Shown here in pieces: positions 7,738 to 16,942 of a DNA stretch of 64,000 bases (within the stretch, counting starts at the first letter, position 1; each line of letters begins with the position of its first letter). A model generated the notes under the pieces. The model had not been told where the DNA came from. It saw only the letters and a list, made by a program, of their open reading frames with translations, and did no database searches. The translations under genes and the position numbers were made by a program. This stretch comes from Synergistales bacterium (GTDB lineage Bacteria; Synergistota; Synergistia; Synergistales; Aminithiophilaceae): the NCBI GenBank assembly GCA_018433595.1, contig JAHDQY010000049.1, positions 1 to 64,000 on the forward strand, in the 5' to 3' direction.

Positions 7738-7892
7738 CCCGCATGTCACCTCTTCAAGAACATGAAGCTTCCGCACCTGCCTGATGGACAACCTGATGTC
7801 ACCCTCGTTCTTTATAGAGTCTATTTCCCACCGAGGGGGGTGGCATTTCCCCTGTCCCCTTAAAGGGTGACATTATCCCTGTCCGGCCACAG
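7738..7892 (-). mobile_element. Decayed fragment of the ISNCY-like element
   Basis: 155 bp align without gaps to 31-185. The transposase start codon is changed from ATG to ATA (7813-7815) and the homology stops after about 25 codons at 7738, so this is a remnant, not a functional element. Its outer end lies 15 nt upstream of the BREX operon -35 box. Confidence 0.75.
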
Positions 7893-7907
7893 CGCTTTCA
7901 AAAGCAC

Positions 7908-7936
7908 TTGACAGCAACTGTCAATAACTGTAAATT
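7908..7936 (+). promoter_or_regulatory. Promoter and operator-like palindrome of the defence operon
   Basis: TTGACA (7908-7913), a 17-nt spacer and TAAATT (7931-7936). The -35 box is part of a perfect inverted repeat TTGACAG-CAA-CTGTCAA (7908-7924), a likely repressor site. The HTH protein at 7998 is the obvious candidate to bind it. Confidence 0.75.
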
Positions 7937-7997
7937 ATGTGCTTGATATGAGGCATGCTGAGTCGAACTTTGCCTTGAGACCAGAGAGGTGCGCTTG

Positions 7998-8204
7998 ATG
8001 GATGAAAAACCGGGTGACGTACTGACTATCGAAGAGTTGGCCGCCTACCTGAAAATACCGAAATCGACGCTCTACAAGCTCGTTCGGGAAGGCAAGATCC
8101 CCTCCCAGAAAATCGGCCGGCACTGGCGTTTCAGAAAAGGAGCCATTGATCACTGGCTTGAAGAAACGCGAGCAAACGAGCCCGGTTCAGGAGGAGATCG
8201 CTAA
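7998..8204 (+). CDS. Small HTH DNA-binding protein (MerR/excisionase type)
   Basis: A 68-residue protein with VLTIEELAAYLKIPKSTLYK, then LVREGKIPSQKIGRHWRF, then a short acidic tail: the winged-helix fold of the excisionase/MerR-like HTH_17 group. It is the first gene of the defence run and its stop overlaps the brxF start (TAATG), so it is probably the operon regulator acting at 7908-7924. Because of its fold and its place next to the attachment site it could also be an excisionase; the sequence does not separate these. The ATG at 7998 is preferred over GTG 7989 for spacing from GAGAGG. Confidence 0.75.
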   Translation: MDEKPGDVLTIEELAAYLKIPKSTLYKLVREGKIPSQKIGRHWRFRKGAIDHWLEETRANEPGSGGDR

Positions 8205-8680
8205 TGGCGGAACCACTCGCCGACAGAGTCATACGAAGAATTGGACAGGCTGCCGAGCTGTACCACCGGCTTGTCATGTTGGTAGCCCCGGCCGGTGCGG
8301 GCAAGACTGCTGCGCTCCAGGATGTTCATGAGCGCACGATGGCTCCGCTGGTCAACGTCAACCTCGAGCTTTCCCGGCGCATGCTCGACCTCACCGAGCG
8401 CCAGCGGGCCTTGCAGTTGCCTCGCCTCCTCGCGGAGATCGTGGGCGCATCCGCAGCCGATGTGGTTCTTCTGGACAACGTCGAGGTCCTCTTCGATGTC
8501 TCGCTCAAGCAGGACCCGCTGCGGCTCCTGCAGGGGCTCTCGCGGAACAAGACGGTGGTCGCGGCCTGGAGCGGCTCCATCGACGGCGAGCACATGGTCT
8601 ATGCGACGCCGGATCACCCCGAATACAAACGATATCCCTTGCGAGATTTCCTGGTAGTGAACCCGGAGGCCGTTGCATGA
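8204..8680 (+). CDS. brxF: BREX type 3 protein BrxF (P-loop)
   Basis: A 158-residue P-loop protein with Walker A APAGAGKT about 30 residues in and a Walker B-like [11 protein letters not shown]. Size and position directly before brxC match BrxF of type 3 BREX systems, which protect against phage by methylating self DNA and blocking phage replication. GAGGAGA precedes the ATG, which overlaps the stop of the HTH gene. The C-terminus runs past the region just before brxC. Confidence 0.82.
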   Translation: MAEPLADRVIRRIGQAAELYHRLVMLVAPAGAGKTAALQDVHERTMAPLVNVNLELSRRMLDLTERQRALQLPRLLAEIVGASAADVVLLDNVEVLFDVSLKQDPLRLLQGLSRNKTVVAAWSGSIDGEHMVYATPDHPEYKRYPLRDFLVVNPEAVA

Positions 8681-8714
8681 AGACAAGGAACGAAAGAGCA
8701 GGAGGGCAGTCGCG

Positions 8715-11700
8715 ATGAAATACGGAGACCTGATTCAATTCGAGCCTATCGAGTCCGTGGTCCAGCTACGGGACGCGGACGAGGCCGCTGCTGCCCGGCA
8801 GCTTGTCCAGACCTATGTCATCTCCGGGGAGATGGCCGAAAAGCTGACCAGTCTGGTCGTTCCTCAGCTTCAGTTCGAACAGCCCATGGACAACAAGGGG
8901 CTCCTGGTCGTCGGCAACTACGGAACCGGTAAGTCTCACCTCATGTCCGTGATCTCCGCCCTGGCTGAAAACGGCGATCTCGCAACGCATCTGAACGACA
9001 AGAGCGTGGCGGCTGCTGCGGGCAAGATCAGCGGCCGCTTCAAGGTGGTCCGAACCGAGATCGGCGCGACCACTATGTCCCTGCGCGACATCCTCGTCGC
9101 CGAACTGGAAGAGCACCTGGCCGCAATGGGCGTGTCTTATTCCTTCCCGCCCGCGGATAAGGTGTCCAACAACAAGCGTTCCTTCGAAGAGATGATGACC
9201 GCCTTCCACCAAGAGCATCCCGACCACGGTCTGCTCCTGGTGGTGGACGAACTGCTCGACTACCTGCGCACCCGCAAGGATCAGGAACTCATTCTCGATC
9301 TCAACTTCCTGCGCGAGATCGGCGAGGTCTGCAAGGACCTGCGGTTCCGTTTCATCGCCGGTGTCCAGGAAGCCATTTTCGATAGCCCTCGTTTTTCCTT
9401 TGTGGCCGACAGCATCCGCCGGGTGAAGGACCGCTTCGAGCAAATCCTCATCGCCCGCAAGGATGTCAAGTTCGTGGTGGCCGAGCGTCTGCTCAAGAAG
9501 ACCGCCGACCAGCAGGTGAAAATTCGGGAGTACCTGACACCCTTCGCTAAGTTCTATGGCCGCATGAACGAGCGCATGGACGAGTTCGTGCGCCTCTTCC
9601 CGGTGCATCCGGACTACATCGACACCTTCGAGCGGGTCACCGCGGTGGAAAAGCGCGAGGTGCTCAAGACTCTGTCCCTGGCCATGAAGAAGCTCCTCAA
9701 CCAGAATGTACCCGACGACCGGCCCGGAGTCATCGCCTATGACGGCTACTGGACGACCCTGCGAGAGAACCCGTCCTTCCGTGCCGTTCCGGACATCAAG
9801 GCGGTCATCGATTGCAGCATGGTGCTCGAGTCGCGCATCCAGCAGGCCTTCACCCGCCCGGCATACAAACCCATGGCGACCCAGCTCATCCACGCGCTGT
9901 CGGTCCACCGACTCACGACGGGCGACATCTACGCCACCCTGGGCGCGACACCGGAGGAACTGCGCGACGGATTATGCCTCTTCCAGCCGGGCATCGAGGA
10001 ACTGGGCGGCGATCCGGCCGATGACCTGCTCTCCCAAGTGGAGACCGTCCTGCGGGAAATCCACAAGACGGTCAGCGGGCAGTTCATTTCGTCCAACCCG
10101 GACAACCGCCAGTATTACCTGGACCTCAAGAAGACCGACGATTTCGACGCGCTGATCGAGAAGCGGGCCGAGAGCCTCGATTCCTCGCAGCTCGACCGCT
10201 ACTACTACGAAGCGCTCCGGCGGGTCATGGAGTGCGCGGACCAGACCTACGTCACGGGCTACAAGATCTGGCAACACGAGCTCGAATGGCTGGAGCGCAA
10301 GGCTGCGCGCCAGGGATACCTTTTCTTCGGCGCGCCCAACGAACGCTCCACAGCGGTGCCGCCGCGGGACTTCTACCTCTATTTCATCCAGCCCTTTGAT
10401 GCGCCGCATTTCAAGGACGAGAAGAAACCCGAGGAGCTGTTCCTGCGCCTGACGAACACGGACGAGGAATTCCGCACCGCGCTTCGAAGCTACGCCGCTG
10501 CCCTGGACCTTTCATCCACCGCTTCGGGCCACGCCAAGTCCACCTACGAGTCCAAGGCATCGAACTTCCTCCGTGATCTCGTGCAGTGGCTCCAGAAGAA
10601 CATGACCACGGTCTTCGAGGTCACCTACCAGGGGCGCGCCAAGTCCCTGACCGAATGGGCCAAGGGTAAGTCCATCCGGGAGCTTTCCGGCATCGGCTCC
10701 CACGAGCGCATCAACTTCCGCGACCTGGTGAACACCACGGCAGGCATCTGTCTCGGGACGAAGTTCCAGGACCAGGCTCCCGAATACCCGTCCTTCTCGG
10801 TGCTCATCACCGGAGCGAACCGGGCCCAGGCCGCGCAGGACGCCCTGCGCGCCATCGCCGGACAGAACCGCACCAAACAGGCCACCGCGGTGCTGGATGC
10901 GCTGGAGCTTCTCGACGGTGAGCGGCTCGATCCCTACCGATCCAAGTACGCCAAGCACATCCTCGGTGTCGCCAAGAAGAAGGGCCACGGACAGGTAGTC
11001 AACCGCTCCGAGCTGATCCAGGACGTCCTCGGTGTGGAGTACCTCGCGCCGCAATCGCTCCGCCTCGAACCCGAATGGGCCGTGGTGGTGCTGGCCGCGC
11101 TGGTCTATGCCGGCGAGGTGGTCCTCTCCATTCCGGGCAAGAAGTTCGATGCCACCGGGCTCCAGCAATTGGCCGGCACCGGCATCGACGATCTGGCCCA
11201 ATTCAAGCACATCGAGCGGCCCAAGGACTGGAACCTTCCGGCGCTTAAAAGCCTTTTCGAACTGCTCGGGCTCACGCCGGGCATGGCCCAACTGGTCACC
11301 CAGGGCAAGGACGAGCCGGTTCAGGAGCTGCAGAAGGCCGTCACCGCAGCGGTGGAGAAACTCGTGCTGGTGCAGCAGAGCATGCAGACCGGGTTGCTCT
11401 TTTGGGGCCGCAGCCTGCTGGCCGAGGACGAAGGTAAAAGGCTGCGCGCCAAACTGGATGAGACCAAGACCTTTCTTGAATCCCTGCAGGCCTACACCAC
11501 GACCGGCAAGCTCAAAAACTTCCGCTATGACGCCTCGGAGGTAACCGCCCATCGTGACGGGCTCAATTCCCTTGCTGAGATCAAATCGCTTGAGGAACTG
11601 GTGGTCGATCTCGGGTCCACGGCCTCGTACCTTTCCACCGCCGAGGCGGTCCTGCCCACCGGCCACGAGTGGATCGACAAGATGAAGACGGCGCGGGACG

Positions 11701-12443
11701 AGGTCCTCGCCGAGATCGGCGACCCGGCCAAACGGAGCGCAGCAGCATTCCGCCAACAGACCCAGCGCAAGCTCGGCGACCTCAAGAAGACTTACCTGTT
11801 GGCCTATCTCTCCATGCACGCCAAAGCGCGCCTGGGCGTGAACGAGGGCAAGCGCAAGGCCCAGCTCATGGGCGACGAACGGCTCAAAGACCTGCAGAGA
11901 CTCTCTACCATTGACCTGATGCCCCGCCAGCACCTCTCGGACTTTCAGAACCGACTCGCCGGATTAAGGAGCTGCTTTGCCCTCACCGAGCAGGAACTGG
12001 AAGCGTCGCCGGTCTGCCCGCACTGCAACTTCAAACCGGGCGCGGAGCCGCCTGCGGCTCCCGCGGCGACGATGCTGGACGCTCTGGACGGCGAGCTCGA
12101 TAAGCTGGTCGAGAACTGGACGCAGACGCTGCTCGCCAACCTCGAAGACCCGACCACCAAGGAGAATCTAAGCCTGCTCAAGCCTGAGCCGCGCAAGCTG
12201 GTGGACGGCTTCATCAAGAAGCGGGCCCTGCCGGACGATCTCGACCAGGACTTCATCCACGCCTTGCAGGAGGTGCTCTTAGGGCTCACCAAGGTCTCGG
12301 TCAAGATCGCGGACCTGCGCGACGCCCTGCTCTCGGGCGGCTCCCCGGCCACCCCAGTGGAGATGCGTAAGCGGTTCGAGGAATACCTGGAAGGGCTGAC
12401 CAAAGGCAAAGAGCCCGGCAAAGTGCGGATCGTTTTGGAATAG
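8715..12443 (+). CDS. brxC: BREX ATPase BrxC (PglY-like)
   Basis: A 1242-residue P-loop ATPase. Walker [14 protein letters not shown] lies at residues 65-77, a Walker B-like [12 protein letters not shown] near 180, and a single CPHC knuckle near residue 1100. Length and domain layout match BrxC/PglY, the large AAA+-like core protein of BREX that probably acts with PglZ and PglX on DNA. The ATG at 8715 follows AGGAGGG; an upstream TTG (8673) would overlap brxF. Codon use is GC-rich, unlike the genes inserted after it. Confidence 0.88.
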   Translation: MKYGDLIQFEPIESVVQLRDADEAAAARQLVQTYVISGEMAEKLTSLVVPQLQFEQPMDNKGLLVVGNYGTGKSHLMSVISALAENGDLATHLNDKSVAAAAGKISGRFKVVRTEIGATTMSLRDILVAELEEHLAAMGVSYSFPPADKVSNNKRSFEEMMTAFHQEHPDHGLLLVVDELLDYLRTRKDQELILDLNFLREIGEVCKDLRFRFIAGVQEAIFDSPRFSFVADSIRRVKDRFEQILIARKDVKFVVAERLLKKTADQQVKIREYLTPFAKFYGRMNERMDEFVRLFPVHPDYIDTFERVTAVEKREVLKTLSLAMKKLLNQNVPDDRPGVIAYDGYWTTLRENPSFRAVPDIKAVIDCSMVLESRIQQAFTRPAYKPMATQLIHALSVHRLTTGDIYATLGATPEELRDGLCLFQPGIEELGGDPADDLLSQVETVLREIHKTVSGQFISSNPDNRQYYLDLKKTDDFDALIEKRAESLDSSQLDRYYYEALRRVMECADQTYVTGYKIWQHELEWLERKAARQGYLFFGAPNERSTAVPPRDFYLYFIQPFDAPHFKDEKKPEELFLRLTNTDEEFRTALRSYAAALDLSSTASGHAKSTYESKASNFLRDLVQWLQKNMTTVFEVTYQGRAKSLTEWAKGKSIRELSGIGSHERINFRDLVNTTAGICLGTKFQDQAPEYPSFSVLITGANRAQAAQDALRAIAGQNRTKQATAVLDALELLDGERLDPYRSKYAKHILGVAKKKGHGQVVNRSELIQDVLGVEYLAPQSLRLEPEWAVVVLAALVYAGEVVLSIPGKKFDATGLQQLAGTGIDDLAQFKHIERPKDWNLPALKSLFELLGLTPGMAQLVTQGKDEPVQELQKAVTAAVEKLVLVQQSMQTGLLFWGRSLLAEDEGKRLRAKLDETKTFLESLQAYTTTGKLKNFRYDASEVTAHRDGLNSLAEIKSLEELVVDLGSTASYLSTAEAVLPTGHEWIDKMKTARDEVLAEIGDPAKRSAAAFRQQTQRKLGDLKKTYLLAYLSMHAKARLGVNEGKRKAQLMGDERLKDLQRLSTIDLMPRQHLSDFQNRLAGLRSCFALTEQELEASPVCPHCNFKPGAEPPAAPAATMLDALDGELDKLVENWTQTLLANLEDPTTKENLSLLKPEPRKLVDGFIKKRALPDDLDQDFIHALQEVLLGLTKVSVKIADLRDALLSGGSPATPVEMRKRFEEYLEGLTKGKEPGKVRIVLE

Positions 12444-12452
12444 GAACCGCGA

Positions 12453-13979
12453 ATGAACACCAGAGAAGGCCAATTGATACAACTGATTCGCAAGGGCGAA
12501 AGCATCGATCTTGAATTCAAGACCTGCCGCCACCAGCTCAATCGGGATGTCTATGAGACGGTGTGCGCCTTTTTGAACCGGCATGGCGGTACGATTTTAT
12601 TGGGGGTCACGGATTCCGGTGATATACGAGGCATTGAGCCGGATGCCGTTTCACAAATAAAGAAAGACTTTGTTACTGCCGTCAATAACCCGCAAAAAAT
12701 CCACCCTCCGGCCTACATATCGGTAGATGAGGTGACTGTTAAAGGAAAACCGGTACTTCGCGTGTATGTCCCGGAAAGCTCGCAGGTCCACAGATGCAAC
12801 GGGCGCATTTATGACCGCAATGAGGACGGAGATTTTGACATTACGGATCATACGCGTCAGGTGGCTGACCTCTATCAACGAAAACAGGCCACTTACTCAG
12901 AGAACAAGATCTATCCTTTTGCCAAGCTGGATGATTTGCGTTCTGATCTCATCGACAAATGCCGCCGGCTGGCCGGGGTCTGGCGAGATGATCATCCCTG
13001 GCTCGACATGGACGACATGGGCCTGTTGAAAAGTGCCCAACTCCACCAGGCCGATCCGGAAACCGGCAAAAGCGGCATCACGTTGGCAGGCATACTTTTG
13101 TTTGGAAATGACCAGCTTATTCTATCAGCAGTACCCCATCACCGAACCGATCTCATTTTGCGAAAGGTCAACCTAGATCGCTATGATGACCGGGATCTGG
13201 TCAGAACCAACCTGATTGAAAGCTACGAACGGATCATCGCCTTTGTGCAGAAGCATCTGCCCGACCCCTTTTCCCTCGAAGGCATGGAGCGGATAAGTCT
13301 TCGCGATGCCATTTTCCGTGAAGTTGCCTCCAATATCCTGATTCATCGGGAATACACCAGCGCCTTTCCCGCCAAGCTGATCATCGAACGGGGCCGGGTC
13401 CGCACTGAAAACAGCAATAAGCCCAACGGATTCGGCGTACTCGACCCGGCCAATTTCACGCCGTTTCCTAAAAACCCAGTAATAGGAGCGTTCTTCCGCG
13501 AAATCCACCGCGCCGACGAACTCGGCTCTGGTATGCGCAAGCTGATGCGGTATGGCAAGGCGTATGGCGGCGCCGATCCACAAATGATCGAAGGTGATAT
13601 TTTCAGAATTATCGTCAAGGTGCCCGAATTTGGACCGGTTGGTGAAGTTACAGGTGATGTCGCTCCGAAGCAGGCGTCCAAGTCGGGACTGAGTCGGGCC
13701 CATGACGAGGCCCATGATAAGGCCCATGAGCCCATGAGCGAAATCGAACAAAGAATCCTGCTCGCCTGTCTCAATGCACCACAAAGCACGCCGGAACTGC
13801 TTGCTCTGCTTGGATACAAAAGCCGAACGGGAAACTTCAAGAAGGCGCTCTCACGCTTGATGGATTTAGCTTGTTTGGAGATGACAATTCCGGATAAGCC
13901 CAGAAGCAAGAAACAAAAATACCGGCTGACTGAGAGGGGGCGGAAGGCGCTGGAGGGAACCAAAGGAGACAGCGAATGA
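12453..13979 (+). CDS. Schlafen/AlbA_2-domain ATP-binding protein
   Basis: A 508-residue protein. The N-terminal AlbA_2 domain (about 1-140) shows ESIDLEFKTC and LNRHGGTILLGVTDSG, typical of the divergent AAA-4/Schlafen group. The middle has the HATPase_c_4-like block FREVASNILIHREY and RADELGSGMRKLMRYG. The C-terminus has a winged-helix-like segment after a charged linker with repeated AHDEAHDKAHEP. Such proteins are often regulators or nucleases in defence loci; their role with BREX is not established. It begins 9 nt after brxC but is less GC-rich, consistent with cargo inserted into the BREX operon. Confidence 0.75.
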   Translation: MNTREGQLIQLIRKGESIDLEFKTCRHQLNRDVYETVCAFLNRHGGTILLGVTDSGDIRGIEPDAVSQIKKDFVTAVNNPQKIHPPAYISVDEVTVKGKPVLRVYVPESSQVHRCNGRIYDRNEDGDFDITDHTRQVADLYQRKQATYSENKIYPFAKLDDLRSDLIDKCRRLAGVWRDDHPWLDMDDMGLLKSAQLHQADPETGKSGITLAGILLFGNDQLILSAVPHHRTDLILRKVNLDRYDDRDLVRTNLIESYERIIAFVQKHLPDPFSLEGMERISLRDAIFREVASNILIHREYTSAFPAKLIIERGRVRTENSNKPNGFGVLDPANFTPFPKNPVIGAFFREIHRADELGSGMRKLMRYGKAYGGADPQMIEGDIFRIIVKVPEFGPVGEVTGDVAPKQASKSGLSRAHDEAHDKAHEPMSEIEQRILLACLNAPQSTPELLALLGYKSRTGNFKKALSRLMDLACLEMTIPDKPRSKKQKYRLTERGRKALEGTKGDSE

Positions 13980-14017
13980 CCAAGTCACTGCATAAGTCAG
14001 GTGCGCCCATGATCGAA

Positions 14018-14085
14018 CTTGGTCAGTTGGCATGTGACCAAGCTTTCAACTCGCTAAGATTTATTTGATAACGACATGGTTATCA
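14018..14085. promoter_or_regulatory. Two palindromes upstream of the SIR2 gene
   Basis: CTTGGTCA/TGACCAAG (14018-14042, 9-nt loop) and TGATAAC/GTTATCA (14066-14085, 6-nt loop) occupy the only sizeable gap (126 nt) in the first half of the operon. They may be an operator, or a small terminator plus operator, giving the SIR2-HerA pair its own control. The second one is 21 nt from the ATG. Confidence 0.5.
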
Positions 14086-14105
14086 GACATGTCGGAGGAA
14101 CATAA

Positions 14106-15206
14106 ATGCCATTGCCTACTTTAACCGAAGATATAGCTATTGAGGCCTTGCGGAATTTCTTCCGTGAGAAACCCTTCCTTTTCTTTGGAACAGGGATGTC
14201 ATGTGCCTTGGATCCCCGGTTCGGAATGCCTGCACTAAAAGACGCTCTTCTTGAGGGGATGCAAAGCCGAGCATTGACTGATACACAGAAAGCTGAGTGG
14301 GACGCCGTTGTTTCTGCACTTGACAACGGAACTGACTTAGAGAATGCGTTGAACTCCGTCAATGATCAAGACCTTCTCAAGATTCTGACAGAAATCACCG
14401 GAGCTTCTATAGCAGAAGTGGATAAGAATTATGCGTTTCGTATAGCCTGTGAGAAAACTCAATGGCCTGCCATCAGAATATTAAAAAAACTGGTTGAGAC
14501 GCTTCCCGAAGGCGACCGCATTCTTCATGTGCTGACGCCCAATTATGATATGCTTTTTGAATATGCCTGTGATGTTGCCGGAATCCCTTACACAAATGGT
14601 CTATTTGGTGGGGTTGAGCGAAGGAGGGATTGGCAAGCGGTAGATCGTGCTTTGTTGAAACCAGAACAAATCTATCACAGCCGAAAAATGAAGACGGTCT
14701 TCAAGCACAAAAAGCATGTGCGTCTCTACAAAGTTCACGGATCATTGAACTATTTTTTCCACCACAACGCTCTCATTGAGAACAATGCTTGGATGTGGTA
14801 CCCACCCGATTATGCCGAACGGATAATGATTACGCCCGGACTTAAAAAGTATCAAACACTTCAAAAATATAGACAAGAATTGCTTCAATCTGCTGATACA
14901 GCAATCGACAAAGCGACACATTTTCTCTTTCTCGGTTACGGTTTTAATGACAATCATATAGAGGAATACATCAAACGAAAGCTCATCACGCAAGCGTGTT
15001 GCGGTCTGATAGTTACCAAAGACTCAAATACTCGCATCGAGTCTTTACTAAGCAAATCAAACAACCTTTGGCTTGTCTGTAAGTTGGCGGATGAAGCCGC
15101 GAATGGCTCACGTGTTTACAACAAACAATATGCAGATTGGTTGTTACTCCCAGAGAAGACCATTTGGGACATCTGCGATTTTACAACCCAGATTCTTGGA
15201 GGTTAA
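14106..15206 (+). CDS. SIR2-domain NADase subunit of a SIR2-HerA defence pair
   Basis: A 366-residue SIR2_2 family protein: FFGTGMSC for the NAD-binding loop, TPNYDMLFEYAC (the TxNYD motif), the catalytic-type His in KVHGSLN, and FLGYGFNDNHI near the end. In known SIR2-HerA systems this subunit degrades NAD+ after phage infection and HerA is its partner. The HerA gene follows after 2 nt. A GGAGGAA ribosome site precedes the ATG. The gene is clearly AT-richer than brxC, a sign of separate origin. Confidence 0.88.
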   Translation: MPLPTLTEDIAIEALRNFFREKPFLFFGTGMSCALDPRFGMPALKDALLEGMQSRALTDTQKAEWDAVVSALDNGTDLENALNSVNDQDLLKILTEITGASIAEVDKNYAFRIACEKTQWPAIRILKKLVETLPEGDRILHVLTPNYDMLFEYACDVAGIPYTNGLFGGVERRRDWQAVDRALLKPEQIYHSRKMKTVFKHKKHVRLYKVHGSLNYFFHHNALIENNAWMWYPPDYAERIMITPGLKKYQTLQKYRQELLQSADTAIDKATHFLFLGYGFNDNHIEEYIKRKLITQACCGLIVTKDSNTRIESLLSKSNNLWLVCKLADEAANGSRVYNKQYADWLLLPEKTIWDICDFTTQILGG

Positions 15207-15208
15207 TC

Positions 15209-16942
15209 ATGGCGATTTTCATATTCGACTCTTCTCACTCTCTCGGGAAGGTCAGGGCTGTAGATACCCGAAGGGTCAATGTTCAGGTCAACAGTGATGA
15301 AGACCTTCGAAAAGCCCGCGTTGGCCAGCTTGTGGCGCTTGCACTTCCCGGCGCTGTGGAGGAATGGCTGATCGGACTCATTGATAAAGTCATCAAAACG
15401 CCCGTTTTGGAGGAGCAATCTCTCGTAGATGAAGGTGAATCGGAGGAAACGTCTGCAGTGGTTTTGCCACGCGAGAGCGTTCTAAACACAGTGCAATTGA
15501 CATTGGTTGGAACGGTGACCACCGACAAAAAAACGCGCTTTTCGAGATCGCTCGTCCAAGTACCGGAGATTGACGGATCTTGTTATATCCTCCGTGACGC
15601 TCAGTTGCAAACTTTCATGAATCTACTCTCCAGCGAAGGGAAAACAGAGCATTCATTGGAGATTGGCCGATACACGATCGATGAAAACGCCAAGGCATAT
15701 CTTGATGGCAATAAGCTGTTTCAACGTCATGCATCTCTTTTGGGCAGCACGGGTTCCGGTAAATCCTGGACAGTTGCTGCAATCCTTGAGCAGGCTGCCA
15801 AGCTACCTTCATCTAATCTGATTGTGTTCGACCTGCACGGTGAGTACCGCGAGCTGTCCTTTGCGCGCCAGCTTCGAATACCTGGGCCGGAAAAACTTGG
15901 TAAAACAGATGAGAGTCTATTGTTCTTGCCTTACTGGTTGCTCAATGCCGAGGAATTGCAGGCAATGTTCATTGACCGGAGCGAATTCAGTGCCCACAAC
16001 CAAGTGATGGCCTTTCAGGATACAGTGGTAGGTGAAAAGAAGAAGACGCTTGAAACCTTGGGAAAAACTGAAGTGTTGAACGCCTTCACCTTGGATAGTC
16101 CCATTCCGTTTAATATCACCAATGTGTTGGAGGAATTGGAGCGTCTGAATACGGAAATGGTTCCTGGGTCTGGTGGGAAAGAGAAGCAAGGTCCGTTCTA
16201 TGGTCAGTTCAGCCGTCTTCTTGTCCGGCTCAACAGCAAGGTCAGCGACAAACGTTATGGCTTTTTGTTTCAGGCCCCGGATCCCGAGCATCAATACGAC
16301 GCGATGGCCAAGATGGTGAAGCGGCTGATGGATTATTCCACAGAAAAGGCACAGGTCAAAGTTATTGATTTTTCCGAAGTTCCATCTGACATTTTGCCCG
16401 TCATTGTTGGCTTGGTTGCCAGAATCATTTATCAGGTTCAGTTCTGGACCGATCGCGCCAAACGCCGCCCGATGGCTCTTGTCTGTGATGAAGCCCATCT
16501 TTATCTACCCAAGAAAGACGGAAAGAACCCCGTGGAACAGCGGGCGATCGAGAACTTTGAGAAGATCGCCAAAGAAGGGCGTAAGTATGGTGTGGCGCTC
16601 CTCGTTGTAAGCCAACGACCCTCAGATGTAAGCCCGACGATACTGAGTCAATGCAATAATGTCATCGCTCTACGTTTGACCAACGGAGATGACCAGACAA
16701 CGGTCAAGCGGCTTATGCCAGAAAGCCTTGAAGGTTTAATGGACACACTTCCGATTCTCGATATTGGTGAAGCCTTGGTTGTTGGCGATGCTGTATTGCT
16801 TCCAAGTAGAATACGAATCCATCCGCCAACCGAGAAACCTCTCAGCGCAACGATCGATTTCTGGGATGAGTGGAGCAAAGCGCCCGAATCACCCGATTTC
16901 GTGAAGGCCGTTGAGAATATACGGAGACAAAATAGGTCATGA
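15209..16942 (+). CDS. HerA-like ATPase of the SIR2-HerA pair
   Basis: A 577-residue HerA/FtsK-type ATPase. An N-terminal beta-barrel-like region is followed by Walker A LGSTGSGKSWTV (about 195-206), Walker B LVCDEAHLYLP near 430, and the QRPSDVS-type sensor region. HerA hexamers assemble with SIR2 subunits in the known two-gene antiphage system. The ATG at 15209 follows TTGGAGG; the stop overlaps the pglX start (ATGA), so the pair has been built into the BREX operon without leaving a gap. Confidence 0.88.
   Translation: MAIFIFDSSHSLGKVRAVDTRRVNVQVNSDEDLRKARVGQLVALALPGAVEEWLIGLIDKVIKTPVLEEQSLVDEGESEETSAVVLPRESVLNTVQLTLVGTVTTDKKTRFSRSLVQVPEIDGSCYILRDAQLQTFMNLLSSEGKTEHSLEIGRYTIDENAKAYLDGNKLFQRHASLLGSTGSGKSWTVAAILEQAAKLPSSNLIVFDLHGEYRELSFARQLRIPGPEKLGKTDESLLFLPYWLLNAEELQAMFIDRSEFSAHNQVMAFQDTVVGEKKKTLETLGKTEVLNAFTLDSPIPFNITNVLEELERLNTEMVPGSGGKEKQGPFYGQFSRLLVRLNSKVSDKRYGFLFQAPDPEHQYDAMAKMVKRLMDYSTEKAQVKVIDFSEVPSDILPVIVGLVARIIYQVQFWTDRAKRRPMALVCDEAHLYLPKKDGKNPVEQRAIENFEKIAKEGRKYGVALLVVSQRPSDVSPTILSQCNNVIALRLTNGDDQTTVKRLMPESLEGLMDTLPILDIGEALVVGDAVLLPSRIRIHPPTEKPLSATIDFWDEWSKAPESPDFVKAVENIRRQNRS

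Noticed and set aside
7683-7812. Minus-strand frame joining the IS remnant to GFLLLGIALALGSGVV
   Set aside because: It has lost its ATG (ATA) and the join is a deletion junction; the hydrophobic end may be a gene remnant, but I cannot identify it.
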